Below are positions 1 through 8,129 of a stretch of 64,000 bases of DNA, piece by piece. A model generated the notes under the pieces. It did no database searches. It saw only the letters and a program-made list of their open reading frames with translations, and was not told the DNA's origin. Source of the DNA: Streptomyces sp. G-G2. GTDB taxonomy: Bacteria > Actinomycetota > Actinomycetes > Streptomycetales > Streptomycetaceae. Both the position numbers and the translations under genes were made by a program. How positions within the stretch are numbered: the stretch's first letter is position 1; every line of letters begins with the position of its first letter. The stretch lies in the NCBI RefSeq assembly GCF_030063135.1, contig NZ_JASISO010000040.1:1-64000 (forward strand), read 5' to 3'.

Positions 1-82
1 GGGGCCGGCCCGGCTTGCGGCCCACCGGCAGCAACGGCTCCAGCCTCGCCCACTGTGCATCCGTCAGATCTCCACGCGCCAC
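1..82 (-). pseudogene. IS5-family transposase N-terminus, cut by window edge
   Basis: On the minus strand a GTG at 82 opens a frame reading VARGDLTDAQWARLEPLLP and then a GRKPGRP motif. This is the standard N-terminus of Streptomyces IS5-family (IS427-like) transposases. The gene continues beyond position 1, so it cannot be judged intact or broken. The bases just upstream (about 105-125) resemble the outer end of such an element. Confidence 0.75.
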
Positions 83-608
83 ACCATGATCATCACCGCT
101 CAAGATCCACTTTCGCAACAGGCCCTAGAAAGCACCTGCGTGGTGTGCACGCGGCGGCTCACGCTGCGTGCACAACGTCCCATCAGGGCTGGAGCAGCCG
201 CCCGGACGGGGGAACGGCTGCCCCGGCCCTGACCCGTCCTTGGGTCGCGGCCGGCCCGCCATCTCGCGGGCGGGGGCGACGGTCAGCTGTCGCGCCCGCG
301 AGGTGTGGTGCGGGACGCGGTGGTGGCCGACGGGTGGTCGCCGTGCGGCCATGGACACGCTGGCGACGGTCGACGCCCGGCGGCGCCGCGCTCGCCCTAC
401 TGGGGCCGGAGGCGAAGCAGGCGCTGGAGCTCCTGGTGGCCGGGACGGCGGCGGTCAGCTGTGGGGGAAGGCGCGGCCGGGCCCAAGGCCGTCCGTACGA
501 ATCCCAGTTCGTCAACGAGGGGCGACGCGCTACGCACGTCCGGGTGATCCTTGCCCGCGCGGGGGCATTGTGGCTCTTCGGGCGGGGCGGGGCGGCAAGA
601 GTTGTTTC
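83..608. other. Stretch without a convincing gene
   Basis: Between the IS5 start and the amine oxidase only compositional open frames occur, low in complexity and rich in Arg/Gly/Pro. It probably contains the IS terminus near 105-125 and the promoter of the downstream oxidase. A weak AAGAG at about 598-602 is the only ribosome-binding candidate. Confidence 0.5.
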
Positions 609-2576
609 ATGATCATGGATCCCGATGCCAACTCCGGAGCCCCTGAGGTTCCCGAATCGTCCGGCGAGCCCGCACCGGCGCCCTCCCGCCAGCCCTCCCG
701 CCGTACCGTCATCGCCGGCGCGGCCGCCGTCGCCACCGCCGGCGGACTGACGGTCGCCGCCACCTCCGCCACAATCTCGCAGGCCGCCCCCGGCGTTCCG
801 GTCACCGACTGGGCCACCTGCCTGACGATCGCACGGGCCGTTCTCGTACGGGACGAAGAGGACCAGCCGCTCGTACCGCGCTACGTAGACATCCTCCTGA
901 AGAACGGCCTGCCCCGATCGCGCCGTCCCGGCAAGAAGGTGCTGATCGTCGGCGCCGGACCGGCCGGCCTCACCGCCGCCTACCTCCTGCGCGAGGCCGG
1001 CCACCAGGTCACGGTCATCGAGGCCAACGCCAACCGGGTGGGCGGCCGGATCAAGACCTTCCGCACCGGCGGACACGAGAACGCGGCTCCGGCCTTCGCC
1101 GACCCGAAGCAGTACGCCGAGGCCGGAGCGATGCGCATCCCCGACAGCCACCCGCTGGTCACCGGCCTGATGGACAGTCTCGGCCTCAAGCGCCGACGCT
1201 TCCACCTGGTCGACGTGGACGGGGCCGGCCGTCCCGCCTACCGGACGTGGATCTATGTCAACGGCATCCGCGTCCGGCGCGCCGACTACGCGCGCGCCCC
1301 GCAGGCACTCAATCGTTCCTTCGGAGTGCCGCAGGCGTACGAGTCCGTTCCCGCCTCACAGATCGTCCGCGACGCCTTCGCCCCCGTGCGCAAGGAGATC
1401 GAGGGCAAGAAGGACAAGGAACTCGTCGAGGGCTGGGCCCGCGTCATCCAGCGCTACGGCCACATGTCGATGTACCGGTTCCTGACGGAGGAGGCCAGGC
1501 TCGACGAACGGACCATCGACCTGATCGGAACCGTCGAGAACCTCACCTCCCGCCTGCACCTCGCCTTCGTCCACAGCTTCATCGGTGCCTCGCTGATCAG
1601 CCCCGACACCGCCTTCTACGAACTGCCGGGCGGCACCGCCACCCTGGCCGACGCGCTGTACGCGCGCGTCAAGAACCTCGTCCGGCTCGACCGCCGTGCC
1701 ACCCGCATCACCCACGGCGAGGGCAAGGTCACGGTCGAAACCGTCTCCGAGGGCCGCGGCGGCAGCCCCGTGCAGCGCGAGACCTTCACCGCCGACACGG
1801 CCATCATCACCGTCCCCTTCTCCGGGCTGCGCCACATCCCCATCGCCCCGGCGCTCTCGTACGGAAAGCGGCGCGCGGTCACCGAGCTGCATTACGACGC
1901 CGCCACCAAGGTGCTGCTCGAATTCAGCCGCCGCTGGTGGGAGTTCGACGAGGCGGACTGGAAGCGCGAGCTGGAGGCCGTACAGCCCGGCCTGTACCGG
2001 AAGTACCAGACGGGGCAGACCCCGGCGAACGGAACCCTGCTGGGCGCCCACTCCTCCGTACCCGAGGGCCACATCTCCGCGGGCCAGCGAGCCCACTACG
2101 CTGCCAGCCGCGTGGTCACCCGCGACCAGCCCGAGGCGGCCGGCGTCATCGGCGGCGGATCGGCCACGGACAACCCCAACCGCTTCATGTTCCAGCCCTC
2201 CTACCCCGTCGAGGGCAGCGTCGGCGGCGTCATCCTCGCCTCTTACAGCTGGTCGGACGACGCCCTGAAATGGGACTCCCTGGACGACGAGGAGCGCTAC
2301 CCGCGCGCCCTCGCGGGCGTCCAGGAGGTCTTCGGACAGCGCATCGAGGTGTTCTACACGGGCGTCGGCCGCACCCAGTCCTGGATGCGCGACCCGTACG
2401 CCTACGGTGAGGCGTCCGTACTGCTCCCCGGCCAGCACACCGAGCTGTTCACTCACGTCCGAAGGGCCGAGGGCAACCTGCACTTCGCCGGATGCCACAC
2501 CTCCATCAAGCCCGCGTGGATCGAGGGAGCTCTCGAATCCGCGGTGCGAACCTCACTGGAAGTGCACACGGCGTAG
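609..2576 (+). CDS. Tat-exported flavin monoamine / L-amino-acid oxidase
   Basis: A 655-residue FAD-dependent amine oxidase that should oxidatively deaminate an amine or amino acid, releasing H2O2 and ammonia. A twin-arginine leader (SRRTVIAG, residues 30-37, then an Ala-rich hydrophobic stretch) predicts folded export. The Rossmann motif VLIVGAGPAGLTAAYLL starts near residue 111, followed by IEAN and GGRIKT. The C-terminus has the family signature FAG-HTS...WIEGALESAVR (626-647). The position usually occupied by Glu in FAGEHTS is Cys here, which may alter FAD ribityl contacts. ATG 609 and ATG 615 are both in frame; 609 fits the weak AAGAG better. It stands alone, with debris on both sides. 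The substrate cannot be told from sequence. Confidence 0.9.
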   Translation: MIMDPDANSGAPEVPESSGEPAPAPSRQPSRRTVIAGAAAVATAGGLTVAATSATISQAAPGVPVTDWATCLTIARAVLVRDEEDQPLVPRYVDILLKNGLPRSRRPGKKVLIVGAGPAGLTAAYLLREAGHQVTVIEANANRVGGRIKTFRTGGHENAAPAFADPKQYAEAGAMRIPDSHPLVTGLMDSLGLKRRRFHLVDVDGAGRPAYRTWIYVNGIRVRRADYARAPQALNRSFGVPQAYESVPASQIVRDAFAPVRKEIEGKKDKELVEGWARVIQRYGHMSMYRFLTEEARLDERTIDLIGTVENLTSRLHLAFVHSFIGASLISPDTAFYELPGGTATLADALYARVKNLVRLDRRATRITHGEGKVTVETVSEGRGGSPVQRETFTADTAIITVPFSGLRHIPIAPALSYGKRRAVTELHYDAATKVLLEFSRRWWEFDEADWKRELEAVQPGLYRKYQTGQTPANGTLLGAHSSVPEGHISAGQRAHYAASRVVTRDQPEAAGVIGGGSATDNPNRFMFQPSYPVEGSVGGVILASYSWSDDALKWDSLDDEERYPRALAGVQEVFGQRIEVFYTGVGRTQSWMRDPYAYGEASVLLPGQHTELFTHVRRAEGNLHFAGCHTSIKPAWIEGALESAVRTSLEVHTA

Positions 2577-2624
2577 CGGCCGCCACGGCGCCACGGTGGC
2601 GCGGTCAGCGCTCGGCGAGCACGA

Positions 2625-2860
2625 TCAGCCAAGGGCGCCACCAAGGGCGCCACCAAGGGCGCCACCAAGGGCGTCGCTCTGCTTCTCGGGATCAGTCAGC
2701 GCACGGTGGAGCGGGTACGTCAAGGAGCAGATCAGGACGCCGAAGGAAGCGCTGGCGGGCCGGATGGAGGCCGAAGTGCGGCGGATACGGCGCATCACCC
2801 AGCACCTCCCGCCCGACCTCGCGGGCCGCCTCCTGGACGCCCAGGAGGCGGGGGCCATTG
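2625..2860 (+). pseudogene. Tpg-like telomere terminal-protein relic, frameshifted
   Basis: In one frame the DNA reads ...TKGVALLLGISQRTVER. Dropping one G from the GGG at 2713-2715 continues it as YVKEQIRTPKEALAGRMEAEV. Together this matches the helix-turn-helix core of Tpg, the terminal protein that caps Streptomyces linear replicons (family pattern: TKGAA-LGISQRTVERYLKGQ-RTP---LA-RLE-EVR). The N-terminus is missing: the frame runs back into the stop of the amine oxidase. The TKGA segment is multiplied by a 12-bp tandem repeat. Downstream of about 2800 the similarity fades. It is non-functional as it stands. Identification rests on motif recall, not alignment. Confidence 0.7.
2630..2674 (+). 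repeat. 12-bp tandem repeat (CAAGGGCGCCAC), about 3.5 copies
   Basis: Perfect 12-bp direct repeats encoding repeated Thr-Lys-Gly-Ala lie inside the Tpg-like relic. The normal gene has one such block, so this looks like slipped-strand expansion after or during decay. Confidence 0.9.
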
Positions 2861-2881
2861 AGGACCGCTCCAGGCGCTCAC

Positions 2882-3001
2882 CGCTGAAGGGCTCCAGGCG
2901 AACGAAGCTGCGGGCACTTGCTGCCACGTGCAGCCCGACGTGGCCACGAACACGATCGCGGCCAGCACCTCCCGGTCACCGTGCCGTCGCGGCCACCGCC
3001 C
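2882..3001 (-). pseudogene. IS5-family transposase internal scrap
   Basis: The minus strand reads HGDREVLAAIVFVATSGCTW followed by QQVPAASF, a conserved segment early in IS5-group transposases. Nothing before or after it remains in frame. It separates the Tpg-like relic from the methyltransferase scrap and is a likely cause of the rearrangement here. Confidence 0.75.
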
Positions 3002-3049
3002 TGGGCCGCGACGGCACCTCCGGCACCACCCGCTGGAAGCCGCCTGGTT

Positions 3050-3343
3050 ACGGTCCTGCTCATCGACGGCAACATCGGCATCGGCGGCGACCGCGCCGCC
3101 CTGCTCCGCCGTGCCGCCCAACTCGCCTCATCTGACGGCTCCCTGCTGGTCGAGGCCGCTATCGTCGGCATCGACGAATGTGTAGAGGTCCACGTCGAGG
3201 GCGGCCACGGCGGCCGGGGAGCACCCTTCTGGTGGGCCCGGCTCGGCGCCCGTGCCCTGATCGCCGAAGCCGGGGCGGCGGCCTGGAGCCGGTCCGCCCC
3301 ATGGCAGGCCGCCGGCCGTACCTGCGTGCACCTGCGACGCTGA
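3050..3343 (+). pseudogene. C-terminal third of a class I methyltransferase
   Basis: The frame reads LLIDGNIGIGGDRAALLRR and continues to a stop at 3343. It matches the C-terminal part of the intact methyltransferase at 14151-14828 (LLIDGNIGIGGDPLRLLRR, then matching VE--VRLHAGG/VHVEGGHGG, PVFSWA/PFWWA and VRALE/ARALI segments). The SAM-binding N-terminal half is absent. It is a diverged partial paralogue stranded next to the glycosyltransferase, so the two loci may share a common ancestral cluster. Confidence 0.7.
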
Positions 3344-3978
3344 CCAGAGCAACCCGGAAACGGCTGACGCGACGTGCGCCTCAGCCGTTTCCGGCTGTCC
3401 GGCCTGCTCAGGGCCGCCCGCCGTCGACATGTACGCGTGGCCGCATAGCCCGTCGTGCCCACGGCAACGGCCGCCATCGCGAGCAGCCCAGCGCAGCACC
3501 GTGGTGGGCCCCTGCCTGCGGGGGCACAAGGGTGGAGTCGGCGCGATCACCCTCCAAGGGCCCGCGATACGTCAGCGCGAGCGTGACGGTGAACGGTCGG
3601 GCGTTTCCGAGGTCAGCCGCCAGTAGGTGAGCGAGGCGCGAGTGATTCCCGCCTCGGCGGGCGCACGGTACACCGGCAGCCTTTGGACCCGTGCACCAGC
3701 TGCGCGGCCCTGAGAGGACGAGCCCGGCTGAGGGCGGTCGCCGACTGCCCGACGGAACAGCCGTGGGGAGACCGCGCGCAGCTTCGCGAGCAGCAGCGGG
3801 ATCGCGGTGTTTCCGGAGCCTGCGTGCAGCCCCGGGTGACCGGGTGGCACCGTTACGGGCAACCTGCCGTCACGGCCGCGGTCCCGGCGTCGCGCAGGCC
3901 GTCCCGCCAAGGTGATCGGCATGCCGGAAGCAGTCAGACGCATGGCCGGGACATCCCTGGCGAGAACCGGACGGGCGG
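3344..3978. other. Gene-free stretch upstream of the glycosyltransferase
   Basis: No frame here has family-like sequence on either strand. It should contain the promoter of the glycosyltransferase. No clear -10/-35 pair stands out in this GC-rich DNA. Confidence 0.4.
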
Positions 3979-4053
3979 TTGGATCAGCTTACGAAACACG
4001 AACGTCCGGGTCGCCGCGCCCCGCTCGAAGCCGGTTCCTGGAACGCTGCCGAC

Positions 4054-5541
4054 GTGAACCAACGCACCGCCCCGGCCGTCACGGCCCTCGTCGCTCTCAC
4101 GTCCGTCCTCGTCCTCACCATCCGGTACGACGGCTATTTCACCGGCCCCGCCGTTCTGTTCTGGTGGTACGGGGCCTGCTGGACGCTGTTCGCCCTGGCG
4201 GTCCTCGCGCTGCGCCGGGTCCAGGCCCGCCGCGTCGTGCCGCTGCTCCTCGCCGGGGCGGTCGCCGTCACCGTCACCGGGCTGATCGCGCCGCCCCGGA
4301 CCAGCACCGACTCGTACCGCTATGCCTGGGACGGCCGGGTCCAGTCCGCCGGGATCTCCCCGTACGACCACGCGCCGCAGGACCCGGCGCTCGTCCGGCT
4401 GCGCGACCCCTGGCTCTTCCCCGTGGGCGCCGCGTGCGCGGGCCAGGACCGGGCCCGTATCCCCGGCACCGGGACAGCCGCCGCACCGCACTGCACCCGC
4501 ATCAACCGGCCCGCTGTGCACACGATCTACCCGCCCGTCGCCGAGGTGTACTTCCTGGCCGTGGACCAGCTCTCGCCCTCGGGAGCCCGGCACAAGCCGT
4601 TCCAGATCGGTGCCGGTCTGCTCTCCCTCGGTGTCACCGCTGCCCTGCTGCTGATCCTGCGGCGCCGTGGCGGCGACCTCCGCCTGGCCGCGTACTGGGC
4701 GTGGTGCCCCGCCGTGCCGATCGAGGCGGTGAACAACGCCCACGCGGACGTCCTCGGCGTGCTGCTGGCCGTGGCCGGCCTCGGGCTGGCCGCGGCCCGG
4801 ACCATGAGCCGAAAGGCAGCCGGAGGCCTGCTCCTTGGCGCCGCCATCGCCACCAAACTGATGCCCGCGGTCGTCCTGCCCGGGGCCCTGTCCGGGGTCC
4901 GGCGGATGCGTGACGCGGCCGCCGTCCTGCTGCCCGCCGCCGCCTTCACCGCACTCTCCTACCTGCCGTACGTCCTCCTCTCGCACGGGTCGGTCTTCGG
5001 CTACCTCGACGGCTACGTGACCGAGGAGGGCTACGGCGACCCCGAGGCCGGATCCCGGTACGCCCTGCTGCGTCTGGCGCTGCCCGACGTCTGGGCCCTC
5101 CCGGTGCTCCTCGGGGCCATGGCGTGCGTCGCCCTGTACGTGATGTGGCGCGGCAGCCCCCAACGACCCTGGAGCGGCGCCCTCCTGGTCACCGGATGGG
5201 CGTTCTTCCTCCTCACACCCGGCTACTCCTGGTACGCCCTGCTCTTGGTCGCCCTCGTGGCCTTGGACGGGCGCTGGGAATGGCTGGGCATCGCACTGGC
5301 GGGCGCGGCCGTGTACATTCTCGGTCCGGTGTTCGACTACCAGGCTGCGCTCAGCGTCACGGCGTACGGCCTCGCGCTCCTGCTCGTTCTCCTGGCCACC
5401 GCCATCCGGGCGCGGAAGACCTCGCCAGACCCATCCCGGGAGGGGACGGGCACGGCACGGGCAGCCCACCGGGTGGTCGGGACGGATCAAGCCGGTCCGC
5501 GGGGTTCCGCAACACCCGGAGGCGACAGGCCCCTGACGTGA
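4054..5541 (+). CDS. GT87/DUF2029-like membrane glycosyltransferase
   Basis: About 495 residues of polytopic membrane protein with roughly ten hydrophobic segments (for example ALTSVLVLTI, VVPLLLAGAVAVTVTGLIA, VTAALLLIL, GIALAGAAVYIL, LALLLVLLA). The first large loop carries TDSYRYAWDGRVQSAGISPY and later TIYPPVAEVYF, hallmarks of actinobacterial GT-C mannosyltransferase-like enzymes that use polyprenyl-phosphate sugars at the outer membrane face. Start choice is open: TTG 3979 would add 25 polar residues, while GTG 4054 sits just before the first hydrophobic helix; neither has a good ribosome site. A methyltransferase scrap lies upstream, and similar genes often neighbour methyltransferase/oxidoreductase loci. 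The donor and acceptor are unknown. Confidence 0.8.
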   Translation: MNQRTAPAVTALVALTSVLVLTIRYDGYFTGPAVLFWWYGACWTLFALAVLALRRVQARRVVPLLLAGAVAVTVTGLIAPPRTSTDSYRYAWDGRVQSAGISPYDHAPQDPALVRLRDPWLFPVGAACAGQDRARIPGTGTAAAPHCTRINRPAVHTIYPPVAEVYFLAVDQLSPSGARHKPFQIGAGLLSLGVTAALLLILRRRGGDLRLAAYWAWCPAVPIEAVNNAHADVLGVLLAVAGLGLAAARTMSRKAAGGLLLGAAIATKLMPAVVLPGALSGVRRMRDAAAVLLPAAAFTALSYLPYVLLSHGSVFGYLDGYVTEEGYGDPEAGSRYALLRLALPDVWALPVLLGAMACVALYVMWRGSPQRPWSGALLVTGWAFFLLTPGYSWYALLLVALVALDGRWEWLGIALAGAAVYILGPVFDYQAALSVTAYGLALLLVLLATAIRARKTSPDPSREGTGTARAAHRVVGTDQAGPRGSATPGGDRPLT

Positions 5542-5761
5542 GCGTGCTGTGGCTCTGGTCCGTCGGCCACAGGGGTGCGCGGTCGCGGCAGTTCGGCAGC
5601 CAGGACATCGATCTTCTGGATATCGGGGGCGCCGGGCGAGCATGGTGGGGGCGATATCCATGAGGGCGGCCGCGACCGACGTCTGCGGACGCCAGAGCGG
5701 GTACGGGCAGGGCCGCGGCCACGGCGATGGAGACGGCGGCGCCGGTCTTGCGAGTTCGCAT
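5357..5761 (-). CDS. Possible small exported protein, overlapping convergent gene
   Basis: ATG 5761 follows a GGGGAGCACC leader and opens with MRTRKTGAAVSIAVAAALPV then PALASADV, a convincing Sec signal peptide with an ALASAD cleavage site. After the signal the sequence is Arg/Pro-rich, shows no domain, and runs 185 bp antisense into the end of the glycosyltransferase gene. A shifted frame (PDIQKIDVLAAELPRP) looks more protein-like, so an indel soon after the signal peptide is possible. Real start, doubtful remainder. Confidence 0.35.
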   Translation of the reverse strand: MRTRKTGAAVSIAVAAALPVPALASADVGRGRPHGYRPHHARPAPPISRRSMSWLPNCRDRAPLWPTDQSHSTLTSGACRLRVLRNPADRLDPSRPPGGLPVPCPSPPGMGLARSSAPGWRWPGERAGARGRTP

Positions 5762-6421
5762 GGTGCTCCCCAAGAAATGCGCTGTCCCGTCCAGAGTGCT
5801 GAGCTGCCTCGTGGCTGCTTCGGAGTGCACGCATCAGCGGATGGGCTGAATCCCGGAAAGCCACCCCAATGGCGGCATGGCCGGCATGCGGGGGGTTGTC
5901 AGGGGCGGGCGATCCGCCCCGGATCCGTCCGCCGGAGAGCACCGGACGGCCTGCTGCGGGGTTGTTCTGGCTGTTCAGCGCGGACGCCACCGCTCCTGTT
6001 GCGTCAGAGGAGTGAATTTCCGGCATGACCGTTCTTGCGCATTGGTTGCAACAAGGGGGATGACCCGTTCGGCGTACTCGGTGGAGTCTGTGTCGCGGGC
6101 GAATTTTGTGAGAGATCCGCCCCTCTGTTTTGCGGGTCCCACCGGCCTTTTCGTCCTCATGGACCGTCCCTGGGTGCCGCGCTTTCGGTGCGAGATGTGC
6201 ACGGGGCGGCGGTTCGGCGTGCTTGTCTACCGCTGCGCAGTTTCTGCGTGGTGGCGTGCCCGGGAATTCGGCCTACCCCGTTGAATCACCCCCCTTCCAG
6301 CGGGCCCGGGCAGTGCGAGACGTCTCGCCGCGGTGCCGACCGCCATCCCATCAGCCCACTCCTGCCTTCCGCATGCCCCTTCGCATGCGGTGCAGGGGAG
6401 TCCGCAGACAGAAGGAATGCC
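5762..6421. other. Intergenic region upstream of the DUF4331 operon
   Basis: No gene found. It should hold divergent control signals for the small exported protein and the DUF4331-TPR-NicO operon. The segment 6030-6180 is locally less GC-rich (TTGGTTGCAACAAG, GAATTTTGTGAGAGATC) and is the best promoter candidate. Confidence 0.4.
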
Positions 6422-8026
6422 GTGAAGCTTCCCCAGGCCAGGCCCCGCTCCCGACGCGTCCTGGACCACTCCCTGCTCGTACTCGGTGCCACCGGCCTGG
6501 CCGCCGGCCTCGGCGCGATGACCCTCGCCCCCGGCATCAGCGCGGCCTCCAGCCACCGCGAGGCTCCCCTGATCGCCGGGGACCCGCGCGCGGACAACAC
6601 CGACGTGTACGCGTTCACCAGCCCCGACAAGGCCGACACCGTCACCATGGTGGCGAACTGGATCCCGATGGAGGAGCCGAACGGCGGCCCGAACTTCTAC
6701 GCGTTCGGCGACGACCTGCGCTACAACATCAAGGTCGACAACGACGGCGACGGCGTCTCCGACGTCACCTACACCTGGCGCTTCCGCAACAGCTACCGCG
6801 ACGCCGCGAACCAGTTCCTGTACAACACCGGCCAGGTCACCTCGCTGAACGACCCTGACCTGAACTTCCGCCAGTTCTACGACCTGGTCGTCACCACCGA
6901 CGGAAAGAGCAGGACCGTCCTTGAGGGTGTGCCGGCCGCGCCGTCGCGCACCGGCAAGGCGTCCATGCCGAACTACACGACGCTGCGCAACCAGGCGACC
7001 CTGGGCCTGCCCGGCGGCGGCAAGACCTACGCCGGCCAGGCTGAGGACCCGTTCTTCGCCGACCTGCGCGTCTTCGACCTCCTCTACGGAGGCGACTTGA
7101 GCGAGCGTGGTCAGGACACTCTGGCCGGGTACAACGTCAACACCATCGCCATCCAGGTCCCCAAGAAGCAGCTCGCGCTGAACGGGAACAACTCGCGCAA
7201 CCCCGTGATCGGCGTCTGGTCGACCACCGAGCGCGAGGGCGTCACCATCAGCGACTCCCGCAACGCGCAGCACAGGAAGGACTGGAAGCAGGTCTCCCGC
7301 CTCGGCAACCCGCTCGTCAACGAGGTCGTCGTCCCGCTCAAGTACAAGGACGCCTTCAACACCCTCAACCCGGACCAGGACCGCACGGTCGGGCCGGTCG
7401 TCGACAAGGTCTACGACCCGATCCTGCCGAAGCTCATCCAGAAGGTCTACAACATCCCGGCCCCCGCGACCCCGCGCAACGACCTCGCCGAGATCTACCT
7501 GACCGGCATCTGCAAGGTGTGCGGCCCGATCAAGGCCGACCTGAACGCGCACCGCCTCAACAAGGACGCGAACCTCAAGAAGATCGTCCCCGCCGAGGAA
7601 CTGCGCCTGAACACGGCGGTTCCCCCGACCGCGCAGCCCAAGCGGCTCGGTGTCCTCGCGGGCGACCTGGCCGGCTTCCCGAACGGGCGCCGCCTCGCCG
7701 ATGACGTCATCGACATCTCCCTCCAGGCCGTCGAAGGCGCCGCCCAGACCGGCGTGCTCGTCCCGGCCCTCGCGGCCGGCGACAAGGTCGACACGAACGA
7801 GGTGCCGTTCGGCACGTCCTTCCCGTACGTGGCGCTGCCGCACACCAAGAACGTCAACCAGGGCCCCAACGGCCCTGAGCGCAAAGCCGAGCAGTCCTCG
7901 ATGAAGAACACCGCTTCCGCGAGCCCCGCCATCAAGACCTCCGACGCCGCGGCGATCGGCGGGATCGGTGCGCTGCTCCTCGGCGCCGGCGGCTTCCGTC
8001 TGCGCCGCCGCAGCAAGACCAGCTGA
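6422..8026 (+). CDS. DUF4331 family exported protein, first gene of operon
   Basis: A 534-residue DUF4331 protein. GTG 6422 is preceded by GAAGGA. After an N-terminal hydrophobic stretch (LLVLGATGLAAGLGAMTLAP) comes the family start SSHREAPLIAGDPRADNTDV with YAFTSPD, then YNIKVDNDGDGVSDVTYTWRF. Two Cys (ICKVCG) lie mid-protein. The C-terminus has a single hydrophobic helix (AIGGIGALLLGAGGF) and a basic tail RLRRRSKTS, so the mature protein is probably membrane-tethered outside the cell. Function is unknown in the family; its fixed association with TPR and NicO genes suggests a metal-related or envelope role. An 18-bp hairpin follows the stop. Confidence 0.92.
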   Translation: MKLPQARPRSRRVLDHSLLVLGATGLAAGLGAMTLAPGISAASSHREAPLIAGDPRADNTDVYAFTSPDKADTVTMVANWIPMEEPNGGPNFYAFGDDLRYNIKVDNDGDGVSDVTYTWRFRNSYRDAANQFLYNTGQVTSLNDPDLNFRQFYDLVVTTDGKSRTVLEGVPAAPSRTGKASMPNYTTLRNQATLGLPGGGKTYAGQAEDPFFADLRVFDLLYGGDLSERGQDTLAGYNVNTIAIQVPKKQLALNGNNSRNPVIGVWSTTEREGVTISDSRNAQHRKDWKQVSRLGNPLVNEVVVPLKYKDAFNTLNPDQDRTVGPVVDKVYDPILPKLIQKVYNIPAPATPRNDLAEIYLTGICKVCGPIKADLNAHRLNKDANLKKIVPAEELRLNTAVPPTAQPKRLGVLAGDLAGFPNGRRLADDVIDISLQAVEGAAQTGVLVPALAAGDKVDTNEVPFGTSFPYVALPHTKNVNQGPNGPERKAEQSSMKNTASASPAIKTSDAAAIGGIGALLLGAGGFRLRRRSKTS

Positions 8027-8059
8027 ACCGGTCGCAGCCCGAGGACGGGCCGCGACCAA

Positions 8060-8100
8060 CGGTGTCAGGGCCGGGACAGGACGTCCCGGCCCTGACACCG
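8060..8100 (+). terminator. Intercistronic hairpin, 18-bp perfect stem
   Basis: Arms 8060-8077 (CGGTGTCAGGGCCGGGAC) and 8083-8100 pair perfectly around the loop AGGAC. There is no U-tract. It lies between the DUF4331 stop and the ribosome site of the TPR gene, so it may stabilise the upstream message or reduce read-through into the two downstream genes. Confidence 0.75.
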
Positions 8101-8129
8101 GCACCATCAGGAACCGGGGAGGACCCTTC

